A stretch of DNA of 64,000 nucleotides from Paraburkholderia hayleyella (lineage in GTDB: Bacteria; Pseudomonadota; Gammaproteobacteria; Burkholderiales; Burkholderiaceae): NCBI RefSeq assembly GCF_009455685.1, contig NZ_QPES01000001.1, positions 62,001 through 126,000 of the forward strand. The letters run 5' to 3'. The translations under genes were made by a program, and so were the position numbers. Of the stretch, positions 28,501 through 37,537 are shown one piece after another (within the stretch, counting starts at the first letter, position 1; every line of letters starts with the position of its first letter). The notes beneath the pieces are model-generated. The model was not told where the DNA came from. It did not search any database and was given only the letters and a program-made list of their open reading frames with translations.

Positions 28501-29253
28501 TCAGGCTCTAAGCGATTTTAACGAGTGAATCCGGCGGTCAACATAATGAGGCCGCCCCGTGCCCGGCAAACGCGCCGCCACGCCAGCAGCGCGTGAATGG
28601 AACGGCAGGTGGCCCACAATCCAGACGGTGCGAAGCCCGAGCCGCCGGTAACGTTTCAGATGCCCTCGCGTGTCCTCAACCAGCACGGCATCGGCCATGG
28701 GCACGCGCGCTTCGCGCAGCGCGTGGCGCAGCATCGCCAGATCCGGCTTGGCACGCCAGCGGCCACGGCCTTGCATGTGCTCGATCGCAATCACGCGCTC
28801 GAACAAACGCGCAATTCCGAGTTCAGCCAGCACATCGCGCGCATAGGCTTCCGGGGCATTGGTCAGCACGATCTTGCGGCCAGGCAGCGCGGCCAGCAAG
28901 CGCGCAAGGCCGCGTTCGCTGCGCAGCATCGAACGCAAATCGGCAAACGTATGAACCTGGCGCAGGAAATCGTGAGGATCAACCGGATGATGGCGCGCAA
29001 GGCCAATCAATGTCGCGCCATAACGCTGGGTGTAGTGGGTGCGCAAATGGTCGGCAGCGGAGCGTTCGATCTGCAGACTATCCATGATGTATTGCGTCAT
29101 CGCCTGATTGATCGCCGGAAAAATGGCGTGCGAGGCGTGATGCAACGTGTTGTCCAGATCGAACAGCCAGACAGGCTGATGCGCCGCGCCCGGGGGACGA
29201 CGACGCGGGCGTGCGCGCCGCCGCGGCTGGGGCAAGGCAGCGAGGGAATTCAA
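28501..29253 (-). CDS. Pyrimidine 5'-nucleotidase-type HAD hydrolase
   Basis: A 250-residue HAD-superfamily phosphatase of the SDT1/UMP 5'-nucleotidase subgroup. Motif I is WLFDLDNTLHHA near residue 30 (nucleophile Asp and acid/base Asp), motif II VLTNAPEAYA near 130, and motif III VEDTRGHLKRY near 190. The first ~25 residues are an Arg/Pro-rich extension. The start overlaps the argB stop by four bases, giving an argB-HAD-slmA order. Confidence 0.87.
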   Translation of the reverse strand: MNSLAALPQPRRRARPRRRPPGAAHQPVWLFDLDNTLHHASHAIFPAINQAMTQYIMDSLQIERSAADHLRTHYTQRYGATLIGLARHHPVDPHDFLRQVHTFADLRSMLRSERGLARLLAALPGRKIVLTNAPEAYARDVLAELGIARLFERVIAIEHMQGRGRWRAKPDLAMLRHALREARVPMADAVLVEDTRGHLKRYRRLGLRTVWIVGHLPFHSRAAGVAARLPGTGRPHYVDRRIHSLKSLRA

Positions 29254-30149
29254 TGGGAGCGGATCATCGTGCCGAATGGTTGCTCGGTGAGAATTTCGAG
29301 CAGCACGGAATGCTCAATCCGGCCATCAATGATGTGTACCGAGCGCACGCCGCTTTTCGCGGCATCGAGCGCGGACGATATCTTGGGCAGCATGCCGCCG
29401 GAGATCGTGCCATCGGCAAATAACGCGTCGATTTCGCGTGCGGACAGATCGGTCAACAGATTGCCCGCCTTGTCCATCACGCCGGGGATGTTGGTCATCA
29501 TCACGAGCTTCTCGGCGTTCAGCACCACGGCCAGCTTGCCTGCGACAAGATCGGCATTGATGTTGTACGACAGGCCATCCATGCCAAAACCGATCGGCGA
29601 GATCACGGGAATAAACGCATCGTCCTGCAACGCCTTGACCACCGCTGGATTGATCGAATCAACCTCGCCCACCTGACCGATGTCGATGTACTGGCCGGGG
29701 TGCTCGCGGTCCGGCAGCATCAGCTTGCGCGCATGGATCAGCCCGCCATCCTTGCCCGTCAGGCCCACCGCCTGGCCACCAAAATGATTGATCAACGTGA
29801 CAATATCTTGCTGCACCTCACCGCCCAGCACCCACTCGACGACTTCCATGGTTTCTTCGTCGGTGATGCGCATGCCTTGCACGAAGGTGCCTTGCTTGCC
29901 GATTTTCTTGAGCGCCTGGTCGATCTGCGGCCCGCCGCCATGCACAATGACCGGGTTGATGCCAACCAGCTTGAGCAAGATGACATCGCGCGCGAAGCCT
30001 TGCTTCAGACGCTCTTCAGTCATGGCATTGCCGCCGTATTTGATCACCACGGTTTTACCGTGGTATTGCCGGATATAGGGCAGCGCTTCGGCCAGTATTT
30101 CAGCCTTCAGGGTGGGCGCAATTTGCGATAGGGCGGGAAGCTCGGACAT
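29250..30149 (-). CDS. argB: Acetylglutamate kinase ArgB
   Basis: ArgB phosphorylates N-acetyl-L-glutamate in arginine biosynthesis. The 299-residue protein has the amino-acid-kinase motifs VVIKYGGNAM near residue 30 and VIVHGGGPQID near 70, and the NAGK segment SYNINADLVAG. The ATG at 30149 (MSELPALSQ) is preferred; an in-frame GTG six codons upstream (30167) is possible, and neither has a strong ribosome site. Confidence 0.95.
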   Translation of the reverse strand: MSELPALSQIAPTLKAEILAEALPYIRQYHGKTVVIKYGGNAMTEERLKQGFARDVILLKLVGINPVIVHGGGPQIDQALKKIGKQGTFVQGMRITDEETMEVVEWVLGGEVQQDIVTLINHFGGQAVGLTGKDGGLIHARKLMLPDREHPGQYIDIGQVGEVDSINPAVVKALQDDAFIPVISPIGFGMDGLSYNINADLVAGKLAVVLNAEKLVMMTNIPGVMDKAGNLLTDLSAREIDALFADGTISGGMLPKISSALDAAKSGVRSVHIIDGRIEHSVLLEILTEQPFGTMIRSH

Positions 30150-30375
30150 AGCGGCTGACTCAGGCACGGACAGTTAAAACAAGGGCGGATTGTACAGGAG
30201 CAGCAAGCGATCGAAGGGTTCGGCGCAGCGCTGTCAACAGCGCGTGGCATGATGCCGCAGCAGGTGCCGAGCCCTGGCACCGTGCCGCTCATTTCAGCTA
30301 CCCGGTACCGCTTACCGCTTAATATTGTTTGATACCGTTTGATATCCCTTGATACCCGCCAACCCTCAGGACGCG

Positions 30376-30630
30376 ATGCCCCCTTCTCTCGGCCCAGGCG
30401 TGCGCTGCGCGCATTGCGGTGTACGTTTTGACTGCGGCGCATTGCCTCAGCATCCGGCATCCGCTGCTACGGCTGCAACAGCTTCACGGCTATTCACCTG
30501 CTGGTGCCAGGCGCTCCCCGTGCTTCCGCCAGACCGTTTGCAAGCCGAAGCCGATGTGGGCTGCTTATGTCCAACGTGTCTTGGCGTGAGGCTCAAGGCC
30601 CCGGCAACACAAACCGGCCCCGGACGCTAG
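30376..30630 (+). CDS. Small cysteine-rich CWC-family protein
   Basis: An 84-residue protein with the cysteine-rich CWC pattern: CAHCGVRFDCG near residue 10, LFTCWCQALPVLP in the middle and CLCPTCL near the end, consistent with zinc binding. The role of this small family is unknown. AGGA five bases before the ATG at 30376 supports the start. It is divergent from argB and converges on the TPR gene, and the two coding ends overlap by four bases (30627-30630). Confidence 0.8.
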   Translation: MPPSLGPGVRCAHCGVRFDCGALPQHPASAATAATASRLFTCWCQALPVLPPDRLQAEADVGCLCPTCLGVRLKAPATQTGPGR

Positions 30631-32261
30631 CCTTGCCCATGTTGCTGGGCTAACGCTTTCAGGTCGCGGGTGGCCTCCTCGAAGACCGGTTCCCACTGAA
30701 CGAATTCTTTTTGCCTGTACAGCCGGGCAGTGGGATACCAGGGGCTATCGCTACGGTCGAGCAACCACGTCCAATGCGGATTGGTGTCGAGCAGCACCCA
30801 GGTGCGCTGGGCCAGCGCACCACTCAGATGCGCCACCGACGTACAAACCGTAATCACCAGATCCAGCGCGCTCACAAACGCTGCGGTGTCGTCGAAAGTG
30901 GTCCACTCAACGCTGAAATCGGTGAGATCCAGCCCCGCTTCGCGCGCCGCGGCGACATCGGCCTCAGCACCCGGCTGCAGTGAATAAAACGCGACCTGCT
31001 CAAGCCCTCCGAAATACGCGGCATAGCGCTCCCAGCCCACCATCCGGAAGGGATTGCGCTGGTGTGTGGAGCTGCCGGTCCATGCCAGCCCGACTTTCAG
31101 GCGTGTCTCGCCCGCCAGCCGCTGCCGCCACGCCGCGACCGCCTCAGGCTGCGCCGTGAGATAAGGCACATCAGCCGGGATGCTGGTCTCATCGGTGCCC
31201 AGCATCAACGGCGCACTCAGCAACGGCAACTCGTAATCGAAGGGCGGCAAGGCCTCGACACGAGGGTCGGTCGTATACGCATCGACGCAGGCGCCCATGC
31301 TGCGCTCCAGCAGCGCGCCCATGAAGACAAACGTATTCCAGGCAATATGTCCGCCTTCCCGATGCACACGTTCCGCCAGAAGCGGGATATAGCGGCAAAA
31401 CTGCAGCAGATCGCCGGCCCCCTGCTCGCCCCAGACCAGCAAGGTCTTACCCGCCAGCGATTCACCCTGCCACTGGGGGCCGGGCATCGCCGGCCGGTTC
31501 CCTTTCAGTTCCAGCGCCCCACTCCAGCGCGCCTCATTCGTGCGCCAACCCTGCTCATAGCGGCCGCGAAGCAGTTGCAAGATGGCCAGGTTAGCCAGTA
31601 ACACCGAATTTCCGGGCGCCAGCTCCACGGCTTTCTGGATGTAATGCTCCGCTTCATCCCAACGCTGTGCTTCCTTGAGCACCAGCGAATAGTTGTTGAG
31701 CGCCAGAACATGATCGGGTGCCAGTTCGAGCGCCCGCTCACCTGCCGCCAGCGCACCTGCAAGATCCAGGTTATCGCGCCGGGCACAAATCAGGTTGGTC
31801 CAGACATCAGAGTCGAGTGGATCAGCAAGGGCCGCGCTTTCCAGCAACGCGAATTTGGCGGCGGGATCGGCACCCGACAAATGCAGCGCCGAAGCCATGT
31901 TGTTGCGCAGCTTGGGGTAATCGGGATCGAGAGCGAAAGCGCGCAGATAAGGCACCTGCGCTTCCTCGTGCCGCTGCAACCGTTGCAGCATATAACCATG
32001 GGAAAAACTGGGGGCGGCGCTGTCTGGCCGCAGACTGGCATGACACTGGGCGAGCGCGAGTGCATCGTCCAGACGCCCGAGCCCGGCGAGCTCATACGCG
32101 AGCGCCATGAGTGCGTCTTCGTCGACAGGATGAAGATAGCTCGCCGCCTGAAGCCAGATCGTACAAATCTCGGGCTGCCCGCGTTGCTGCGCATCGCTCG
32201 CGTGCTGCAAAAAAGCAAGGAACGCGGGCCAGCCCGGATGATTGGGATCGGGAATATGCAT
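30627..32261 (-). CDS. TPR-repeat protein with GT-B glycosyltransferase-like C-terminal domain
   Basis: A 544-residue soluble protein. Residues about 10-245 form tandem tetratricopeptide units (for example ALELAPDHVLALNNYSLVLKEAQRWDEAEHYI). The C-terminal ~290 residues resemble the heptosyltransferase/GT9-like domain fused to TPRs in many Burkholderia proteins: WGEQGAGDLLQFCRYIP near 270, VGLAWTGSSTHQRNPFR, and a donor-site-like region VCTSVAHLSGALAQRTWVLL. The acceptor is unknown; a role in surface-glycan or protein glycosylation is only inferred. Confidence 0.82.
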   Translation of the reverse strand: MHIPDPNHPGWPAFLAFLQHASDAQQRGQPEICTIWLQAASYLHPVDEDALMALAYELAGLGRLDDALALAQCHASLRPDSAAPSFSHGYMLQRLQRHEEAQVPYLRAFALDPDYPKLRNNMASALHLSGADPAAKFALLESAALADPLDSDVWTNLICARRDNLDLAGALAAGERALELAPDHVLALNNYSLVLKEAQRWDEAEHYIQKAVELAPGNSVLLANLAILQLLRGRYEQGWRTNEARWSGALELKGNRPAMPGPQWQGESLAGKTLLVWGEQGAGDLLQFCRYIPLLAERVHREGGHIAWNTFVFMGALLERSMGACVDAYTTDPRVEALPPFDYELPLLSAPLMLGTDETSIPADVPYLTAQPEAVAAWRQRLAGETRLKVGLAWTGSSTHQRNPFRMVGWERYAAYFGGLEQVAFYSLQPGAEADVAAAREAGLDLTDFSVEWTTFDDTAAFVSALDLVITVCTSVAHLSGALAQRTWVLLDTNPHWTWLLDRSDSPWYPTARLYRQKEFVQWEPVFEEATRDLKALAQQHGQG

Positions 32262-32399
32262 GGGATTCGTATGAATATAAGATGCCCGCGAAGATACTGA
32301 TACTGCGACTCTAACGCCCGATCATAACAACGTATGACTTCACCTCATCCCGTAGATCCGAAGAAGCCCGGGCCACCCCGGCCAAACAGGTAAACTGCT

Positions 32400-33725
32400 G
32401 TGATGCACCGTATAACCAATACCGGCCGGGTGAACCTGGGCCATCTGTTCTGGCTACGCAACCTCGCCATCATCGGCCAGCTCGCCACCATCGCGTTCGT
32501 CGAGATATTCATTGGCGCGCATCTGCCACAGCCCGCGATGCTGCTCGTCGTCGGCCTTGAAGTGCTCTTCAACGGCTTCACCTGGCTGCGGGTGATGCAG
32601 CAGCGGCCCGAATCGAACTTCGAACTCTTTGGCCAGCTCGGGGCCGATCTGAGCGCGCTATCGGCGCTGCTGTTTCTCTCGGGCGGCACCACCAATCCGT
32701 TTGTCTCGCTTTATCTCCCTTCGCTCGCCATCGCCGCCGCCGTGCTGCCGTGGTATCTGATGGCATGGCTCGCCGCCTTCGCCATGGCCTGCTACGCGGT
32801 GCTGAGCTTCAACTCCCTCCCGCTTGAGCTGGATTACCCGGAAAACCTGTTCGGCTACTATCGCGCGGGCATGTGGATCAACTTCATGGTGAGCGTCGGC
32901 TTGATCGCGTGGTTCGTGGCACGCATGTCAGGTGCGCTGCGCCAGCGCGATGCGGCGCTGGGCAATGCACGCCAGCGTCTGCTACGCGATGAGCGTGCGG
33001 TTGCACTAGGCGTGCAGGCCGCCACCGTGGCACACGAAATCGGCACGCCGCTATCCACCATTTCGATGCTGACCGAAGAACTACGCGATGCGGCGCGTAC
33101 CGATCCCGGGCTCAAACCCTATACGGCTGATCTCGATTTGCTCGAACAGCAAATGACGCTCTGCACCTCGGCGCTGGCGCGCCTGCGCAGCCACGCCTCA
33201 ACCTCAGGCGAACAGCAAACGCTGGGGAGCTGGCTGAAACCCTTCGTGCATCAATGGCGTCTGCGCCATCCTCATGTCAAATTCGAGTGTCTGAGCGTCG
33301 CGCCCGCCGATATCCACCTGGACGACACGCTCGCCATCAGCCAGATTCTGACGATCCTGCTCGACAATGCAGCGCGTGCCAGCCCCAATCATGTGACGCT
33401 CAGCATCGCGCCAACGACATTCAGCGAACCCATTGAATCTATTGACTTCGAGGTTTGCGATGCGGGGCCCGGCATACCGCCAGCGCTGCGTGGCGCGCTG
33501 GGTGTCGCACCCGTGGATAGCACGCAAGGCGGCCATGGCGTGGGCTTGTATCTGGCGTTTTCAGCAGCGCTCCAGCTCGGCGGCTCAATTGAATTAAGCG
33601 ATATTCACGAAGGCCAAGCGCGCGGCACACGAGCGCTGCTGCGCTTGCCGGCCGCACTCGCGGCAACACACGAACAACCGGTTAGGGAACGCAGCATCCC
33701 TTCCCATATGGAGAAGCACGCATGA
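32400..33725 (+). CDS. regB: Redox-sensing sensor histidine kinase RegB/PrrB type
   Basis: A 441-residue membrane histidine kinase with about six N-terminal helices and the quinone-binding signature GGTTNPF near residue 98 that marks RegB. The H-box VAHEIGTPLSTISML near 210 carries the phosphorylated His; an ATPase domain follows with GPGIP and GGHGVGLYLAF. RegB/RegA systems tune respiration and energy genes to redox state. The start is GTG 32400 or the adjacent ATG 32403. Its stop overlaps regA by four bases. Confidence 0.92.
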   Translation: MMHRITNTGRVNLGHLFWLRNLAIIGQLATIAFVEIFIGAHLPQPAMLLVVGLEVLFNGFTWLRVMQQRPESNFELFGQLGADLSALSALLFLSGGTTNPFVSLYLPSLAIAAAVLPWYLMAWLAAFAMACYAVLSFNSLPLELDYPENLFGYYRAGMWINFMVSVGLIAWFVARMSGALRQRDAALGNARQRLLRDERAVALGVQAATVAHEIGTPLSTISMLTEELRDAARTDPGLKPYTADLDLLEQQMTLCTSALARLRSHASTSGEQQTLGSWLKPFVHQWRLRHPHVKFECLSVAPADIHLDDTLAISQILTILLDNAARASPNHVTLSIAPTTFSEPIESIDFEVCDAGPGIPPALRGALGVAPVDSTQGGHGVGLYLAFSAALQLGGSIELSDIHEGQARGTRALLRLPAALAATHEQPVRERSIPSHMEKHA

Positions 33726-34264
33726 ACAAAATGAATTTTCTGGTGATCGACGACGACGAGGTCTTTTCCGGCATTCTGGCGCGTGGCCTGACGCGGCGCG
33801 GTTATACCGTGTCGCAGGCGCACGACGCCAGAGAAGCGCTGCTCCTGGCGGATCAGCAAACATTTGGCCAAATCACCATCGATCTGCATCTGGGCAACGA
33901 TTCCGGCCTCACGCTGATTGCCCCGTTACGCAAGGCACAGCCGGAAGCCCGCATGCTGGTGTTGACGGGTTACGCCAGCATTGCCACCGCAGTGCAAGCA
34001 GTAAAAGATGGCGCGGACAACTATCTGGCGAAGCCGGCCAATGTCGAAACCATCTTGGCGGCGCTACAAAGCGAAGCCAGCGAACTTCAGGCGGAAGAAG
34101 CGCTGGAGCATCCGGTTCCGCTCTCGGTGGCACGGCTTGAATGGGAGCATATCCAGCGCGTGCTAACAGAACATGCGGGTAATGTGTCGGCCACCGCACG
34201 CGCGCTGAACATGCATCGGCGAACACTGCAACGCAAACTGGCTAAACGGCCAGTCAGGCAGTAA
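33722..34264 (+). CDS. regA: Redox response regulator RegA/PrrA/ActR type
   Basis: A 180-residue response regulator. The receiver has acidic residues VIDDDE near residue 9, the phospho-acceptor Asp in TIDLHLGNDSG near 55, LTGYAS, and the invariant Lys in AKPANVE. The C-terminal Fis-like helix-turn-helix NVSATARALNMHRRTLQRKL is the RegA DNA-binding module. The start overlaps regB by four bases (ATGA). A heptamer repeat starts two bases after the stop. Confidence 0.94.
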   Translation: MNKMNFLVIDDDEVFSGILARGLTRRGYTVSQAHDAREALLLADQQTFGQITIDLHLGNDSGLTLIAPLRKAQPEARMLVLTGYASIATAVQAVKDGADNYLAKPANVETILAALQSEASELQAEEALEHPVPLSVARLEWEHIQRVLTEHAGNVSATARALNMHRRTLQRKLAKRPVRQ

Positions 34265-34266
34265 TT

Positions 34267-34301
34267 CGAACGCCGAACGTCGAACGTCGAACACCGAACA
34301 A
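34267..34301. repeat. 7-bp tandem repeat directly after regA
   Basis: Five consecutive heptamers begin CGAAC: CGAACGC, CGAACGT twice, CGAACAC and CGAACAA. They start two bases after the regA TAA. A GC-rich inverted repeat follows at 34375-34396, in the convergent gap with hslU. Confidence 0.75.
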
Positions 34302-34428
34302 CAACCGCCTGGCGGAAAAAGCAGAAGCAGCCGAAGCGGCAACAACGCCCGCCATCATGGCAAAAATCAATGCGGCAGGGCCCACACTGGCCCTGCCCGC
34401 CCGTCTCCACCGCGTGGCGACGGCTGCG

Positions 34429-35772
34429 CTACAGCACGTAGCGCGAAAGATCTTCGTTATCCGCGACTTCGTTGAGCGCCTGATCGACATAGGCGGCATC
34501 AATGCTCACCGTTTGGCCCGCGTGTTTATCCGCCGCAAACGACACCTCTTCAAGCAGCTTTTCGATCACGGTATACAACCGCCTCGCTCCGATATTCTCG
34601 GTTTTCTCGTTAACTGAAAAAGCGATTTCCGCCAGCCGTCGAATGCCGTCATCCGCGAAATCGAGATGGACGTCTTCGGTTTCGAGAAGCGCCTGATATT
34701 GCTTGACGAGGCTGGCATCGGTAGCAACCAGAATCGCTTCGAAATCTTTGACCGAAAGCGAATCCAGCTCGACGCGAATCGGAAAGCGTCCTTGCAGCTC
34801 GGGGATCAGATCACTAGGCTTGGCCAGATGAAAAGCGCCGCTGGCAATAAACAGAATGTGATCGGTTTTAACCATGCCGTATTTGGTGTTGATGGTGGTG
34901 CCTTCGACCAGTGGCAGCAGGTCACGCTGCACGCCCTGACGTGACACCTCACCGCCACCACCACCTTCGCTGCGCGATGCGATCTTGTCGATTTCGTCCA
35001 GAAACACGATGCCGTTCTGTTCGACGTTTTGCACCGCGCGGGCCTTGACCTCTTCGTCATTCAGCATCCTGGCGGCTTCTTCGTCGGTCAGCAGCTTGAG
35101 CGCTTCCTTGACCTTCATCTTGCGCAGCGCCTTCTTGCCGCCGCCGATATTGGCAAACATCGAGCGAATCTGCTCGGTCATGTCTTCCATGCCCGGCGGC
35201 CCCATGATGTCCATGCCGACTTGTGGCAACTCGACATCGAGTTCGATATCGCGGTCATCCAGCAAGCCTTCGCGCAAACGCTTGCGCAAGGTCTGGCGCG
35301 TACTGCTGCTTTCTTCGGGCACGTCGCCCGCATCCGCCGCAAAACCCGCCGGACGCGCGGTGGGCAGCATGATATCGAGCACGCGGTCTTCCGCCTGATC
35401 TTCCGCCTTGCTGCGAACCTTGCGCATTTCGGCTTCGCGGGTTTGCTTGACCGAAATCTCGATCAGATCGCGCACGATGCTATCGACATCGCGCCCGACA
35501 TAACCCACTTCGGTAAATTTAGTCGCTTCAATCTTGATAAACGGCGCATCCGCCAGCTTGGCCAGACGCCGGGCAATTTCGGTTTTGCCCACGCCCGTCG
35601 GGCCAATCATCAGAATGTTCTTCGGCGTGATTTCCTGACGCAACGGCTCGCCAACCTGCTGGCGCCGCCAGCGGTTGCGCAACGCCACCGCCACGGCTTT
35701 CTTTGCCCGCTTTTGCCCAATGATGTGTTTGTCGAGTTCGGAGACGATCTCGGCGGGGGTCATGGTGCTCAT
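34429..35772 (-). CDS. hslU: ATP-dependent protease ATPase subunit HslU (ClpY)
   Basis: HslU is the AAA+ unfoldase of the HslUV protease. The 447-residue protein has Walker A MIGPTGVGKTEIARRLA near residue 55, the Walker B region GIVFLDEIDKIASR near 253, an insertion (I) domain between them, and the conserved C-terminal tail ending SRYVL that docks on HslV. It lies nine bases after hslV in the same operon. Confidence 0.98.
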   Translation of the reverse strand: MSTMTPAEIVSELDKHIIGQKRAKKAVAVALRNRWRRQQVGEPLRQEITPKNILMIGPTGVGKTEIARRLAKLADAPFIKIEATKFTEVGYVGRDVDSIVRDLIEISVKQTREAEMRKVRSKAEDQAEDRVLDIMLPTARPAGFAADAGDVPEESSSTRQTLRKRLREGLLDDRDIELDVELPQVGMDIMGPPGMEDMTEQIRSMFANIGGGKKALRKMKVKEALKLLTDEEAARMLNDEEVKARAVQNVEQNGIVFLDEIDKIASRSEGGGGGEVSRQGVQRDLLPLVEGTTINTKYGMVKTDHILFIASGAFHLAKPSDLIPELQGRFPIRVELDSLSVKDFEAILVATDASLVKQYQALLETEDVHLDFADDGIRRLAEIAFSVNEKTENIGARRLYTVIEKLLEEVSFAADKHAGQTVSIDAAYVDQALNEVADNEDLSRYVL

Positions 35773-35781
35773 CCTGGCTCC

Positions 35782-36318
35782 TTACTCGATGGTCTCGATA
35801 ACGCGGTTGTGATTGGTGTAAATGCACATGTCGCCAGCAATTTCGAGCGATTTTTCGACGATTTCGCGGGGCGATAGCGCGGTATTGTCAGCCAGCGCCT
35901 TCGCTGCTGCCTGGGCATAGGCGCCGCCTGAACCAATGGCGCAAATGCCGCCTTCTGGATCGAGCACATCGCCATTGCCCGTGATGACCAGCGTGGTGTG
36001 CGCATCGGCGGTAATCAGCATGGCTTCAAGCCGCCGCAGCATGCGATCGGTACGCCAGTCCTTGGCCAGTTCGACCGCGGCGCGAGTGAGATTGCCCTGA
36101 TGCTTTTCGAGCTTCGCTTCAAAACGGTCGAGCAGCGAAAACGCGTCGGCCGTGCCGCCCGCAAACCCCACCAGCACCTGACCGTTAAAAATACGCCGAA
36201 CTTTTTTCGCCCCGCCTTTCATCACGATATTGCCCAGCGTGACCTGACCGTCACCGCCTAGCGCGACCTTGTCGCCACGTCGCACAGAAACGATCGTCGT
36301 GCCGTGAAATTGCTCCAT
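35782..36318 (-). CDS. hslV: ATP-dependent protease proteolytic subunit HslV (ClpQ)
   Basis: HslV is a proteasome-beta-like Thr peptidase. The 178-residue precursor starts MEQFHG and processing would expose the catalytic Thr of TTIVSVRRGDKVALGGDGQ. AAGGAAC precedes the ATG at 36318. It is the first gene of hslVU; a candidate sigma-32-type promoter lies about 110 bases upstream. Confidence 0.97.
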   Translation of the reverse strand: MEQFHGTTIVSVRRGDKVALGGDGQVTLGNIVMKGGAKKVRRIFNGQVLVGFAGGTADAFSLLDRFEAKLEKHQGNLTRAAVELAKDWRTDRMLRRLEAMLITADAHTTLVITGNGDVLDPEGGICAIGSGGAYAQAAAKALADNTALSPREIVEKSLEIAGDMCIYTNHNRVIETIE

Positions 36319-36429
36319 ATGGGTTCCTTTTGCAAAACAGGTAAAACATGATGGCGCCCGGGGCCCATCACTCGAATCAGGATGCCCGGCGCGCTCAGAT
36401 GAGCGGCAGCACAGGACACGACCTGCGGC

Positions 36430-36457
36430 AGTTTAGGGCGCGCCCTGTCATATCAAG
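36430..36457 (-). promoter_or_regulatory. Candidate heat-shock (sigma-32-like) promoter of hslVU
   Basis: On the minus strand CTTGATA, a 12-base spacer, then CCCTAAACT resembles the sigma-32 consensus (CTTGAAA, 11-15 bases, CCCCATNT). The spacer contains a palindrome, AGGGCGCGCCCT. The rest of the 334-base gap between hslV and dksA holds the dksA terminator and nothing else I can support. Confidence 0.4.
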
Positions 36458-36560
36458 AGCTAACGTCATAGTACGGACGAAAAACAGCCCGTGCAGATAA
36501 TCTGCCCATTGAAGCCTGTGCCAGATGCCTTCGCAGGCCCTTCTCAGCACCCGGCGCCAT

Positions 36561-36590
36561 AAAAAAAGCGCACGTTTTATCGTGCGCTTT
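36561..36590 (-). terminator. Intrinsic terminator after dksA
   Basis: On the minus strand GCGCACG, loop ATAAAA, CGTGCGC, followed by seven T. It lies about 65 bases past the dksA stop. Confidence 0.85.
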
Positions 36591-36652
36591 GATTTGTTGC
36601 ATCCATCTGATGAAAAGATGAAAAGCGCGAGCTCACGCGCCGCCATCCCTGA

Positions 36653-37072
36653 TCAATCACCGAACAGTTTTTGCCGCAGTTCCCGACGCTCCTGCGCTTC
36701 GAGCGACAGCGTCGCCGTGGGCCGTGCCAGCAAACGCGGAATGCCGATCGGCTCGCCTGTCTCCTCGCACCAGCCGTAATCGCCCGAATCAATCCGTGCC
36801 AGCGATTGCTGTACTTTCTTCAGGAGCTTGCGTTCACGGTCGCGCGTGCGCAACTCAAGCGCGTGTTCTTCTTCGATCGTCGCGCGGTCGGCAGGATCGG
36901 GCACGATGACCGTTTCGCGCAGATTCTCAGTTGTCTGGCCCGCATTGCGGACAATTTCTGCCTGCAACTGCTCAAGCTTGCTTTTGAAGAAAGCAAGCTG
37001 ATCCGCGTTCATATAATCCTTGTCATCCATCTTAAGGATTTCGTCTTCGGTCAAGAGTCGTTTCGTCGTCAT
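36653..37072 (-). CDS. dksA: RNA polymerase-binding transcription factor DksA (zinc-finger-degenerate type)
   Basis: DksA binds the RNA polymerase secondary channel and, with ppGpp, controls stringent-response promoters. The 139-residue protein has a coiled-coil hairpin and the tip region VVPDPADRATIEEE-like (here VIVPDPADRATIEEE) with the key acidic residues. The C-terminal finger reads C-x2-T-x17-S-x2-A in place of the four zinc cysteines, so one Cys remains and zinc should not bind, similar to but beyond the DksA2 type. A TTGACA -35 element lies about 350 bases upstream. The CobW-type GTPase is the preceding gene on the strand. Confidence 0.95.
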   Translation of the reverse strand: MTTKRLLTEDEILKMDDKDYMNADQLAFFKSKLEQLQAEIVRNAGQTTENLRETVIVPDPADRATIEEEHALELRTRDRERKLLKKVQQSLARIDSGDYGWCEETGEPIGIPRLLARPTATLSLEAQERRELRQKLFGD

Positions 37073-37101
37073 CTGGCTTGCTTCTTAATGTGAGGCAAAA
37101 C

Positions 37102-37299
37102 TCATACATATTGCCCGCAACAGCGCGCCTTTAGCGCTGAATCGCCCCGCGAACACGACGCTAGGGTCATGTCGCAAGCGGCGCAGATGCGGGGCCGCGA
37201 ATCCCTCTGGAAACCGATCTTCAGGTGCTGCGGGATCTCCCCCCAAACCGGCTGTGGAATGGCCGGCGCCTGCCCAGCACATACCGGGCAGATCGTCAT
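37102..37299 (-). CDS. Possible small cysteine-rich leader protein upstream of dksA
   Basis: An open frame of 65 codons, ATG at 37299, ends 29 bases before dksA. It encodes cysteine pairs CPVC near residue 4 and CAAC near 42, plus CGQYV-type cysteines at the end, which look zinc-ribbon-like. AAGG is directly adjacent to the ATG, which is poor spacing. Third-position GC is compatible with coding, but I do not recognise the protein. It may be chance; it lies inside the probable dksA leader. The remainder of the 465-base gap holds the promoter listed next. Confidence 0.25.
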   Translation of the reverse strand: MTICPVCAGQAPAIPQPVWGEIPQHLKIGFQRDSRPRICAACDMTLASCSRGDSALKARCCGQYV

Positions 37300-37399
37300 C
37301 CTTAAATCGTCGCCCTTTTCTCGTCCTTTTCCAGCGGGCCGTATTGTAACTGAATCACTCTGTTGCATCGCAATCAGGGGGGAGTTCCTGATCCCGCCA

Positions 37400-37427
37400 G
37401 CAATATCCCGAAAATATAGCCTGTCAA
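37400..37427 (-). promoter_or_regulatory. Candidate dksA promoter
   Basis: On the minus strand a consensus -35 TTGACA (37422-37427) is followed after 16 bases by TATTGC (37400-37405), a weak -10. Transcription would start near 37393, giving a leader of about 320 bases. Confidence 0.4.
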
Positions 37428-37537
37428 CTCTCAAAAAGCGATGAATATCCGGGTATTCCTGAACTACGGGGATTTCCGTGGCGGCAAACCGGCAAAGCGC
37501 CAGCTATACCGTCCACCGGGCCGCCTGCATGGGGCAA

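Noticed and set aside
34375..34396. Terminator for hslU or regA
   Set aside because: The GC-rich stem is not followed by a T-run on either strand at the right distance.
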